From: an uncultured Eubacteriales bacterium
GTDB taxonomy: Bacteria > Bacillota > Clostridia > Lachnospirales > Bianqueaceae
Length of the DNA stretch: 19,162 nt
Assembly: GCA_902493345.1 (NCBI GenBank)
Contig: CABUPM010000044.1
Coordinates: 1 to 19,162 of the forward strand
Direction: 5' to 3'
This document shows, piece by piece, positions 8,068 through 14,803 of the stretch. The position numbers and the translations under genes were made by a program. The notes beneath the pieces were generated by a model, which was given only the letters and a program-made list of their open reading frames with translations, made no database searches and was not told where the DNA came from. The stretch's first letter is position 1, and every line of letters begins with the position of its first letter.

Positions 8068-9735
8068 TTATCCTTCTGCTTCTCCCATTTTCAAAAGTCT
8101 ATTGCATCCGGTCAACGTACTGCTTCGGTGTGAAATCAGGATCAGCGTCTTCCCGGTGTATTCTGTCTGCAGGGTATGCAGCAGTTCCTTTTCATGCAGG
8201 GCATCCAACGCACTGGACGGCTCATCCATCAGGCAGACATCCGGATCCCGCAGCAGAACCCGCGCGATTCCGATCCGCTGGCGCTCTCCTCCGGAAAGTC
8301 TGGCACTCATCTGTCCCATATCCGTATCATATCCGTCCGGCAGGGTCTCGATGAAGTCCGCAATTCCGGCACGCTCGGCCGTGCCGCGGATTTCCTCCAT
8401 CGTAGCATCCGGCCTGGCAATCCCGATGTTCTCGGCTATGGTTGCGTCAAACAGATACGTATCCTGCTCCATAAAGGCGATCCGACGATGCAGCTCCGCA
8501 AAGCTGATCTGTTCCAATGGAATTCCATTGATCCGAATCTCCCCTTCTGTCGGCGCGTAGAACCGCAGCAGGAGCCGCAATATGGTAGACTTTCCCACAC
8601 CGGATTCTCCCGCGATTCCAATGCGGTCTCCCTTATGGATCACATAATTGAAATGCTCCAATACCTTCTGTTCCGTATGGGGATAGGAAAAGGTCACATC
8701 CCGGAACTCGATCGTCTGAATCTCCCCGCACGGAATCGGTTTCTCCGGCTCCTGCGTCTCCGGAACCGTATCCTCGATCCGGAAAATACGTTCGGCCGCC
8801 CCATAGGTTTCCAAGAGGCTAGTAACAACAAATGTCAGATTGAATGTCGATGACAGCGAGGCTGTCGCCGCAAAAGAGATAGCGATGGTCCCTACCGGCT
8901 GATTGACTCCTTGCGACGCCAGGACTCCTGCGCATACAAGAATCAGGATCCTTGCCAGATACACAAAGAAATTGGGCAGAGACGCCACCGTCTGCCGGTG
9001 CAAAGTTAATCCCAGCGCCGCCTTATTCACCTGACGATTGGCCTTTACGACCTCCTGCATTCTGCGCTGTCCGGCACCAAAAATCTGAATGTCCCGGATA
9101 CTGTACACACTCTCCAGAATCTTGGATTTCAGTACGCCCAGCTGCTCTCTATAGCGCATGCCGATCCCGCGTCCGGCCTTCAGCGCCGCATAGGGCAGCA
9201 CAACACTGATCAGAATGTAGATCGGAATCAGTGTCCATGCATAGAGCGGATTAACACAGTACGCCAAAACCACGGTTGTTACCGGAAGCAGAATCACGGT
9301 AAACATCGGACCAATCGTGTGCGCGAAGAAAAACTCAAGCGTTTCAATGTCCGATACGGCGATATTCATTACATCTCCGGTTTCTCTGCCGATCAGATAC
9401 GCCGGAGCCACCCGGTCAATCGCGTCAAAGAGATGTACCCGCATCTTGGCGAGAATTCCATAAGCGCCCAGATGGGAAAATACTCCCTCCAGATACCGGC
9501 ACACCGCGATCAGTATCGCGCAGCTCACCGTCAAAGCCGCGTATACTCCCGTTCCGCCGCACATTCCGGCGGCCGCCAGGAGCCATAACGCGCCAAAGCC
9601 CATCAGTCCCATATGGGACAGTGCGCCGAGGATACTGGCAATGGTGGATACCACGATGTATTTGCGGATGGGCCTGCCAATGGCCAGGAGCCTGCGGTTC
9701 ATCTCTCCAATCGAATAGCTGAATTTTCGTTTCAT
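8068..9735 (-). CDS. ABC exporter subunit (fused permease-ATPase), second of pair
   Basis: The product has 555 residues. The N-terminal transmembrane domain of about six helices covers roughly 20-310 and the C-terminal nucleotide-binding domain covers roughly 345-555. The ATPase has Walker A GESGVGKST (about 372-380), signature LSGGERQ (about 478), Walker B VCLMDEP (about 497-503) with the catalytic Glu present, and H-loop ISHR. It is a half-transporter of the CydC-like/MsbA-like kind and is expected to pair with the product of the upstream gene. The start overlaps the upstream ABC gene by 4 bases (ATGA) and a GGAGGAGG site precedes it. Length and layout resemble CydC, but no cydAB lies nearby, so drug or peptide export is as likely as thiol export. 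Confidence 0.92.
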   Translation of the reverse strand: MKRKFSYSIGEMNRRLLAIGRPIRKYIVVSTIASILGALSHMGLMGFGALWLLAAAGMCGGTGVYAALTVSCAILIAVCRYLEGVFSHLGAYGILAKMRVHLFDAIDRVAPAYLIGRETGDVMNIAVSDIETLEFFFAHTIGPMFTVILLPVTTVVLAYCVNPLYAWTLIPIYILISVVLPYAALKAGRGIGMRYREQLGVLKSKILESVYSIRDIQIFGAGQRRMQEVVKANRQVNKAALGLTLHRQTVASLPNFFVYLARILILVCAGVLASQGVNQPVGTIAISFAATASLSSTFNLTFVVTSLLETYGAAERIFRIEDTVPETQEPEKPIPCGEIQTIEFRDVTFSYPHTEQKVLEHFNYVIHKGDRIGIAGESGVGKSTILRLLLRFYAPTEGEIRINGIPLEQISFAELHRRIAFMEQDTYLFDATIAENIGIARPDATMEEIRGTAERAGIADFIETLPDGYDTDMGQMSARLSGGERQRIGIARVLLRDPDVCLMDEPSSALDALHEKELLHTLQTEYTGKTLILISHRSSTLTGCNRLLKMGEAEG

Positions 9736-11474
9736 TCTGTCGCCTCCTCCATCGCCTGCTGCCGGGTCACGAGTTCCCGGTACAATCCGTCGCGTTTCAT
9801 CAGCTCTTCATGGCTGCCCTGCTGTTCCACCGCACCTTTTTGCATCACATAGATACAATCCGCGTTACGGACTGTGGACATTCGGTGAGAGATGATAATC
9901 AGTGTCCGTGTATGCGCGAGATGTCCGATCGTCTCCCAGATCTCCCTCTCGCTCTCCGGATCCACACTGGAGGTGGCCTCGTCAAAGATCATGTATTCTG
10001 CTTGCGACAGCAGCGCACGGGCGATTCCAAGCTTCTGCCTCTGTCCTCCGGACAGGGAAGCGCCCGCATTGCCCACATCGGAATCCAGTCCCTTTTCCAG
10101 CGACCGGACGAACTTGTCCAGTCCCGCTTCCCGCAGCGCTTCCATCATCGCTGCATCATCCGCCTCCGGATCTGCTAGCTGAAGATTCTCCCGTATTGTC
10201 CCGGAAAAAAGATTTACCTGCTGCGGAACCATCACAATCTGTCTGCGCAGCTCTTCCGGCCGGAGACTCAGATAATCCCGTCCGTCTATAAAGATCCGTC
10301 CTGTATCCGGATCACAAAAACGCATCAGCAAGGAAGCCGTGGTAGATTTTCCGCACCCGGACAATCCGACCAGCGCCACCACCGATCCCCTGGGAATCCG
10401 AAGAGAGATATCCTGCAGCGTGCGGCCTCTCCCCTCATATCCGTACGAAACATGCTCCATACGAATTCCTTCAAAGGCTTCGGGATCCTTCGGAAGCGAC
10501 GGCTCCCACGGCCGGGACGTATCCATGTCCAGAATCTCTTCTACCTTGCCCGCCGCGGAGATGGCAGTCAACGCTCCATGTGAGGCGCTCATCAGCTGCC
10601 GTGCCGAAGAAAAATAGCTGTATGCCAGCATCAGCACAACCAGGGCCTGCGCAATCGTAATGCTCCCACTGGTGATCCGTACCGCGCAGTCCACCAGTCC
10701 GGCCACAATCGCCGCGTAGATCATGGTTTCCGTAACAAGAAAAGAAGTAAAATTGATCTTCATGAAGCGGTTAATATTCTGATTCAATATATCCGCCTTT
10801 TCTCCAAGAACCCGCGAATGCTCTCTGTCTCTGTCAAACAGCTTCAGCGTGGTAAGCCCGCGCAGGCTGTCCATATAATATCCGGTCATATCGTCCAGCG
10901 AACGCCAGTAGGTTTTCCGTATTTCCTCGATCCGGCTGCGGAAAAGATTATTCAGCGGGAGGAGCAGCAGGGAAACAACCAACAGCAACACCGCGATCGG
11001 CAGGGAAATATCCTTCAGGTGAAAGAATAAATAGATCGGCGCTACAAGACTATAGATCAGGCTTGGCAGATAGCTGCTGAAGTATGTCTGCATCTGTTCC
11101 ACAGCGTCCACGGAAGCCGTAATCGCAGAGACCGGCCCGATCTTCTCGATTCCGCCCGCATCGAGCTCCAGAACTTTGGAAAAGATCCTACGGCGCATAC
11201 TGTCCCTTGCCTTGGCGGCCGCTTTATATTCCAACAGGCCCTTGGCCAGCTGCGCCAAAAAGGTGACGGCCGCGGCCAGGAACGCCGCTCCGACTGCGCT
11301 CCAAGCTGTATCCAATATTTCCTGCGGCTGAAACAGGCTTCCCAGAAAGCCTGCAACGATCTCCGCCAGCATCGTTGTTCCCACCAATGTCAAAAATCCC
11401 ACTCCGGCTATCGCCAGGATCCATCCCCATAAGCCCCTGGCAAGCTTCATCAGCGTTTTATTTAACAGAAGCAT
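9732..11474 (-). CDS. ABC exporter subunit (fused permease-ATPase), first of pair
   Basis: The product has 580 residues: an N-terminal six-helix permease domain (about 15-310) and a C-terminal ATPase. Walker A is GLSGCGKST (about 369-377), the Q-loop region reads MVPQQVNLFSGT, the signature is LSGGQRQ (about 473) and Walker B is YMIFDEAT (about 492-499). The H-loop is ISHRMST. All catalytic elements are present, so both sites of the presumed heterodimer look active. The gene starts 15 bases after the TetR stop, with AGAGAGG as ribosome site, and overlaps the next ABC gene by 4 bases. The arrangement TetR-ABC-ABC from one promoter is typical of regulated multidrug or metabolite exporters. A CydD-like function is possible; the substrate is unknown. 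Confidence 0.92.
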   Translation of the reverse strand: MLLLNKTLMKLARGLWGWILAIAGVGFLTLVGTTMLAEIVAGFLGSLFQPQEILDTAWSAVGAAFLAAAVTFLAQLAKGLLEYKAAAKARDSMRRRIFSKVLELDAGGIEKIGPVSAITASVDAVEQMQTYFSSYLPSLIYSLVAPIYLFFHLKDISLPIAVLLLVVSLLLLPLNNLFRSRIEEIRKTYWRSLDDMTGYYMDSLRGLTTLKLFDRDREHSRVLGEKADILNQNINRFMKINFTSFLVTETMIYAAIVAGLVDCAVRITSGSITIAQALVVLMLAYSYFSSARQLMSASHGALTAISAAGKVEEILDMDTSRPWEPSLPKDPEAFEGIRMEHVSYGYEGRGRTLQDISLRIPRGSVVALVGLSGCGKSTTASLLMRFCDPDTGRIFIDGRDYLSLRPEELRRQIVMVPQQVNLFSGTIRENLQLADPEADDAAMMEALREAGLDKFVRSLEKGLDSDVGNAGASLSGGQRQKLGIARALLSQAEYMIFDEATSSVDPESEREIWETIGHLAHTRTLIIISHRMSTVRNADCIYVMQKGAVEQQGSHEELMKRDGLYRELVTRQQAMEEATE

Positions 11475-11489
11475 GATCTTTTTCCTCTC

Positions 11490-12113
11490 TTATTCCTTTA
11501 CCAATCCCTCAAAGACCGCATCCCGGTCAAAGCTGCCATCTGCGAATCCCGGGATTTCCTTGATTGCCTTGCAGATACTGACGCTGAACCCTGTCAGAAT
11601 CTGCCCGATCTCCTGCTCCGAATACGTGCAGCCTCCCGTAACGATCAATGTCGCGAGGCTATGGACTACCAGCCAGAGATCCCGAAAATACCGATCCGCT
11701 TCTTCTGCCGTAATGTGATAGATCCGGATCAGTGTCGGACGAACCATCTCCTGCAATCTGTACATGGCCCCCATCGTGCCGAATTTCGGATCCTGATCCG
11801 GTGTTAAAAATAAGAGCCGATATAGCTCCGGTTCCTCTTTGGCAAAGCGGATGTACTGCATTCCAACGCCGAAAAAAGGAATCTTCTCCTTCAGTCCGGC
11901 ATCAGCGTAACGCTCATAAACTCTTACCGCGGCCATATAGACCTCCTTCTTGACCCCATCCATCGATCCAAATCCCGTAAAAATAGGCTGTGTAGAGGTT
12001 CCCAGCTCCTCTGCCATGGTCTTGGCGGTCAATCCGTCCGCTCCTTTGTTTTGTACAACCCGCAGCGCGGCCTGTACCATTTCTTCTTTTGTAAATTTGT
12101 TTTTCGGCGCCAT
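11490..12113 (-). CDS. TetR/AcrR-family regulator of the ABC operon
   Basis: The product has 207 residues. The N-terminal helix-turn-helix (about 27-48) reads LTAKTMAEELGTSTQPIFTGF, with the final Tyr of many TetR proteins replaced by Phe. The C-terminal all-helical domain contains DLWLVVHSLATL (about 150), as in the WHG-type ligand domain. ATG 12111-12113 follows AAAGGA at 9 bases. It is the first gene of a three-gene operon with the ABC exporter pair. Its promoter, 60-90 bases upstream, has a perfect palindrome within the spacer, which implies self-repression and repression of the exporter. The ligand is unknown and is probably an exporter substrate. Confidence 0.9.
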   Translation of the reverse strand: MAPKNKFTKEEMVQAALRVVQNKGADGLTAKTMAEELGTSTQPIFTGFGSMDGVKKEVYMAAVRVYERYADAGLKEKIPFFGVGMQYIRFAKEEPELYRLLFLTPDQDPKFGTMGAMYRLQEMVRPTLIRIYHITAEEADRYFRDLWLVVHSLATLIVTGGCTYSEQEIGQILTGFSVSICKAIKEIPGFADGSFDRDAVFEGLVKE

Positions 12114-12175
12114 ATATGTTGATCCTTTCTAATTGTTCGTTATATATATCATACACTATATATCATATATTCGGT

Positions 12176-12204
12176 ATTATAGCACGGTGTACACCGTTTG
12201 TCAA
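12176..12204 (-). promoter_or_regulatory. Consensus promoter with embedded operator for TetR-ABC operon
   Basis: On the minus strand, TTGACA (12199-12204) and TATAAT (12176-12181) are separated by exactly 17 bases. The spacer contains the perfect 14-bp palindrome ACGGTGTACACCGT (12184-12197). A protein bound there would block RNA polymerase directly. The leader to the TetR start is about 56 bases and very AT-rich, with a repeated ATATATCATA that could hold a second site. Confidence 0.88.
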
Positions 12205-12384
12205 AAGACACCATCCCATCCTCTGGAAGATTTTGGAGAATGAGACTCTTGGGTGTACCAGGGTTCTATGGTTTCCTCTGGTTTTTCAAAATATTCTAGT
12301 GCACTTTGGGAAGTGAGACTCCTGGGTGTGCCAGTGTTCTATAGGTTTCTCTGGTTTTTTGAAATAATCTAGCGCACTTGGGAA

Positions 12385-12455
12385 TGATATACTCCCTCTA
12401 GTGTAGTCTCGAAATTTTTGTTATTTCGAGTGTCTACTCTAGAGGGAGTATATCA
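12385..12455. repeat. 71-bp near-perfect palindrome inside the third repeat
   Basis: The outer 17 bases of each arm are perfectly complementary (TGATATACTCCCTCTAG at the left end). One mismatch follows, then GTAG, a small internal loop and a TCGAAAT stem around a short A/T loop. Aligning repeat 3 with repeats 1 and 2 shows the palindrome sitting between the TGA and CTCTT parts of the repeat, so it looks inserted. It could be a miniature inverted-repeat element or a long RNA hairpin. There is no T-tract on either side, so it is not a simple terminator. Confidence 0.75.
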
Positions 12456-12488
12456 CTCTTACGTGTACCAGATTTTTTATAGGTTTCT

Positions 12489-12520
12489 CCAGATTTTCAA
12501 GAAAATCTGGTGCATTTTTT
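12489..12520 (+). terminator. Plus-strand terminator-like hairpin
   Basis: A 10-bp perfect stem, CCAGATTTTC/GAAAATCTGG with a 2-base loop, is followed by TGCA and six T. The right arm can instead pair with an upstream copy at 12463-12476, giving two mutually exclusive folds. No plus-strand gene lies upstream for at least 4 kb, so the natural substrate would be an unannotated transcript of the repeat region. Confidence 0.6.
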
Positions 12521-12551
12521 GTGAAGGGACGGACTTCTAAAGGAAGGGGGA

Positions 12552-13265
12552 TCAATGATAAGAATTATCATTTTTGTTCTTTTTGATCAGTTTTCTTGCT
12601 TTAGCAGCTGACAAAACTCCGTGGATTACGAGTTGCCATAGGATTCTGGGTGCCTGGAAATGTCTATGAGAACTTGTGATAATTAGATTCTCGCCGAGGC
12701 GGATGTCATGAGTTTTGTAGTTTTTGATCTTTTCAACCTGCTTGCGATGATATTGGGGATCATCTAATTTACCCATGTGCTCCAGATAGATCCTTTTGCC
12801 ATTGAGGATGAATGTGAAATCTGGCCAGTAACTATAGGATCCGGAATCAATCGGGCGGTTATGTTCGCTTACGATGCCTAGATTTTTCAAGAACTCATAG
12901 AGAATGATCTCGGCTCTTGAGTCGAGAACCGTCCCATCAAAGGATATATCCTTATCTAAGGGCAATTTCTCAAGTCCTAGCTCTTGATATAATTTCATCT
13001 GCTGGCGGGCTTCGCGGCGCTCAGCAGGGGACAAACTCATCAACTGCTGGTTGAGTTTCTTGCGCTCCTGGCGCCATTTCTGCCGCTCGCTGTATTCGGC
13101 TAAAACCTGAGATTCGTCCCTGCGCCGCACATAATAGGTCTTATTGGCAATTTGCTTGTAATAATACATGTGTCCATTGGTATGGCGCTTGTGAGATAAG
13201 CTCCAGGAACCTCGGTACGAAAGGCACTTGGCGGTAACGAAGAGAAAATAGATCACTGGAAACAA
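12552..13265 (-). CDS. Small PD-(D/E)XK-type nuclease-like protein
   Basis: I choose TTG 13263-13265 (237 residues). AGGAGG lies seven bases before it, and a consensus promoter occupies 13288-13316, which excludes the longer frame beginning at 13316. The C-terminal half (about residues 115-200) has SRAEIILYEFL (E119), then YWPDFTF (D149) and RIYLEHMGKLDDP (E162). This is the E...D...E arrangement of a restriction-endonuclease fold, with the lysine of the classic motif replaced by EHxG. Known clostridial proteins combine a YY-type basic N-terminus (here HMYYYKQ and YYVRRRD) and a charged helical linker with this domain; their function is undescribed to my knowledge. This copy is shorter in the linker. 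It stands alone with its own promoter, followed by the repeat/palindrome region. Confidence 0.8.
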   Translation of the reverse strand: MFPVIYFLFVTAKCLSYRGSWSLSHKRHTNGHMYYYKQIANKTYYVRRRDESQVLAEYSERQKWRQERKKLNQQLMSLSPAERREARQQMKLYQELGLEKLPLDKDISFDGTVLDSRAEIILYEFLKNLGIVSEHNRPIDSGSYSYWPDFTFILNGKRIYLEHMGKLDDPQYHRKQVEKIKNYKTHDIRLGENLIITSSHRHFQAPRILWQLVIHGVLSAAKARKLIKKNKNDNSYH

Positions 13266-13287
13266 CAATATCCCTCCTTCGAGAGAT

Positions 13288-13316
13288 ATTATAGCATTTT
13301 TCTGAATATTTTGCAA
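13288..13316 (-). promoter_or_regulatory. Promoter of the nuclease-like gene
   Basis: TTGCAA (13311-13316) and TATAAT (13288-13293) are separated by 17 bases on the minus strand. The predicted transcript starts near 13281, immediately before the AGGAGG ribosome site, so the leader is very short. Confidence 0.8.
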
Positions 13317-13330
13317 TTATAAAATATATA

Positions 13331-13360
13331 AGAACAGCGCCGCCAAAGCGACGCTGTTCT
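13331..13360 (-). terminator. Terminator of the Cys-rich surface protein gene
   Basis: AGAACAGCG pairs with CGCTGTTCT, with additional inner CGC/GCG pairs and a short T loop. On the minus strand the stem is followed by a T/A-rich tract. It begins 5 bases after the stop codon of the surface protein gene and separates it from the nuclease promoter. Confidence 0.82.
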
Positions 13361-13365
13361 CTCTG

Positions 13366-14712
13366 TTATTTACTGCTCTTTTTCTTTTTCACGGCAACAA
13401 ACACAATAGCAACTACCGCAGCGCCGCTGATTCCAAGCAGCACAACCCACAGGAACACATTGCTTTCATCGCCCGTCTGCGGAGCCTTGGGATCCTCAGC
13501 TTTAGGGAGCTCCGCCTCCTTCAGCCGCTCGATTACGGTATCCGCCTGCGCAATCTCCTTGGAGGCCGCCTGATCGGCATAATATTTGCCGCAGCCGTCA
13601 CAGAACCAATACGCGATATTGCCCTCCGCCGAAGTCGTAGCTTCCTTAGCCGGGAAATATACGAGATTGGCGTGTTCTGCCGGATTCAGCTCTCCATAGG
13701 TCTTACCGCAGACTTCACAGGCTGCCTGCTCTTTGCAGTTCGCGGTGCCGCCCTGATGAGCGGCGGCCGGAATGACCGACCCGGAAGCGATTTTTACGGA
13801 GCATCCTTTACAATAGGTATCTCCAGTATATCCCTCTTCGGTACAGCTGGGAAGCTTGTCGTCCTTCAGCTCCTGTCCTCCCACATGCACATCCGGATTC
13901 AAGTCTCCGTAGGAGGCGCCGCAGACTTCACAGACCGCCTGCTCCTTACAATTGGCCGTACCGCCGACATGTTCCATAAGGAGCGTAACCGTCTTTCTGT
14001 AACTCACAAACATGCCGTCCTCTGTTATACCGCTGAAGATGACGTCAAAGGTCGAATCATTCAGATCGTACCATGTAGTCTCGATTCTACCTGTATATAC
14101 GCCATTTTCTTCTGTCAGGGGGATTTCGCTGCCCATCATCGTGAATTCATACCCTGCTCCCGCTTGGGTCAGTCCCTCCGGAAGCGTAAAGGAAAACACA
14201 TAATCCTGTGTTGCGCATACTCTGTCCGCACCGTTCAGTACAATCTCCGCGGGCATAGCTTTCTTGGCCGTTTCATATCCGCATTCATCGCACTTCTGCC
14301 AATATTCTCCATCCTCGATCTTCCATGAGAAAGAATGCCCCTTCGGTGCGATCTTTCCTCCGCAGACAGAACACTGCGTCTCTTCTGTACAGCTCGCAGG
14401 CGTTGTATTATCGGCATGGTCGCATACATATTTACAGACACTGCAGACACCATTAACCCAGCTATGAGGAATGGAATCTCCCGCCAGAAACGTATGCGGT
14501 CCCGGATGCACCGGATTCTTGCAGACATACAGCTGGTAGTGATTCACTTCCATATCCAGCGGCCTCACGACAAATTCACCCGTCATTATCTCCGCGTACG
14601 CGGATTCATTACAGCCTGGGCAGACGGCCTCTTCTTCCGCAAACACCGCAGCCGGAAACAGCCACAACACCATACACACCATGCATAGAGCTTTCCAAAT
14701 TCCTCTCCTCAT
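13366..14712 (-). CDS. Cys-rich sortase-type cell-wall-anchored surface protein
   Basis: The product has 448 residues from ATG 14710-14712, which follows AAAGGGGG. The frame extends further upstream, but that part includes the promoter -10. A signal peptide (about 1-26, RRGIWK then a hydrophobic core ending VFA) precedes the mature protein. The protein contains about ten CxxC or similar pairs. Two of these lie in near-identical repeats of about 27 residues starting GGTANCKEQA and ending LNPxxH. An Ig-like beta segment with no Cys pairs sits in the middle (about residues 160-250). The C-terminus has APQTGDESN, a hydrophobic helix and KKKKSSK, the layout of a sortase substrate, though the motif is PQTG after Ala rather than LPxTG. 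The CxxC pairs could bind metal or form disulfides. No sortase gene is in the window. Confidence 0.85.
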   Translation of the reverse strand: MRRGIWKALCMVCMVLWLFPAAVFAEEEAVCPGCNESAYAEIMTGEFVVRPLDMEVNHYQLYVCKNPVHPGPHTFLAGDSIPHSWVNGVCSVCKYVCDHADNTTPASCTEETQCSVCGGKIAPKGHSFSWKIEDGEYWQKCDECGYETAKKAMPAEIVLNGADRVCATQDYVFSFTLPEGLTQAGAGYEFTMMGSEIPLTEENGVYTGRIETTWYDLNDSTFDVIFSGITEDGMFVSYRKTVTLLMEHVGGTANCKEQAVCEVCGASYGDLNPDVHVGGQELKDDKLPSCTEEGYTGDTYCKGCSVKIASGSVIPAAAHQGGTANCKEQAACEVCGKTYGELNPAEHANLVYFPAKEATTSAEGNIAYWFCDGCGKYYADQAASKEIAQADTVIERLKEAELPKAEDPKAPQTGDESNVFLWVVLLGISGAAVVAIVFVAVKKKKSSK

Positions 14713-14749
14713 TCTTGTTCCCCCTTTGCAAGTTCTAATACGCAAATTA

Positions 14750-14778
14750 ATTATACCACATTTAAACTCAAAAAGCAA
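14750..14778 (-). promoter_or_regulatory. Promoter of the surface protein gene
   Basis: TTGCTT (14773-14778) and TATAAT (14750-14755) lie 17 bases apart on the minus strand, about 38 bases before ATG 14712. The upstream U32-like gene has no clear terminator before this promoter. Confidence 0.8.
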
Positions 14779-14803
14779 GGGATATCTATTATTTGTGATT
14801 CAT

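Larger units (their letters stand above)
12241..12524. repeat. Three degenerate ~72-bp tandem repeats
   Basis: Units begin at about 12241, 12314 and 12385, the last split by an insertion. They share in order TGAGACTC.TGGGTGT.CCAG, then TTCTAT.GGTTTC.CTGGTTTTT, and then CTAG.GCAC.TGGGAA. Within each unit the start GTGT/G-CCAG and the end CTAG/CTGG-TGCAC/T are nearly inverse, so each copy can fold into a hairpin. In the third copy this long stem is almost perfect (12463-12476 with 12502-12515, including wobble pairs). No other copy is seen in the window. I do not recognise the family; it may be a dispersed intergenic repeat or a structured RNA. Confidence 0.7.
12205..12551. other. Non-coding stretch holding repeats and hairpins
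   Basis: About 350 bases without a credible coding frame lie between the TetR-ABC promoter and the end of the nuclease gene. The stretch holds three degenerate tandem repeats, one large palindrome and a plus-strand terminator-like hairpin, each listed separately. The last ~30 bases before the nuclease stop are purine-rich and show no further structure. Confidence 0.75.

Noticed and set aside
8176..8853. 225-residue plus-strand open frame
   Set aside because: Lies opposite the ABC ATPase domain, whose Walker and signature motifs show the minus strand is coding.
8068..11474. Assigning cydC/cydD names to the ABC pair
   Set aside because: Lengths and layout fit, but no cytochrome bd genes are present and the motifs seen are common to all ABC exporters.
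12241..12524. CRISPR array
   Set aside because: Only three units of about 72 bp with no distinct spacers, degenerate copies and no cas genes nearby.
12184..12524. Shared GGTGTAC motif in the TetR operator and the repeats, as extra operators
   Set aside because: The repeats contain only GGTGTACC or GTGTACC half-matches without the second arm; the overlap is short enough to be chance.
12241..13316. Type III toxin-antitoxin (ToxIN-like) locus
   Set aside because: Such systems have repeats upstream of the toxin under a shared promoter with a terminator between. Here the repeats lie 3' of the nuclease gene and the terminator points the opposite way. The protein also looks like a PD-(D/E)XK fold, not a ToxN fold.
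14713..14778. Upstream extension of the surface protein frame
   Set aside because: It contains the -10 element of the promoter and lacks a ribosome site, while ATG 14712 has AAAGGGGG and begins a good signal peptide.
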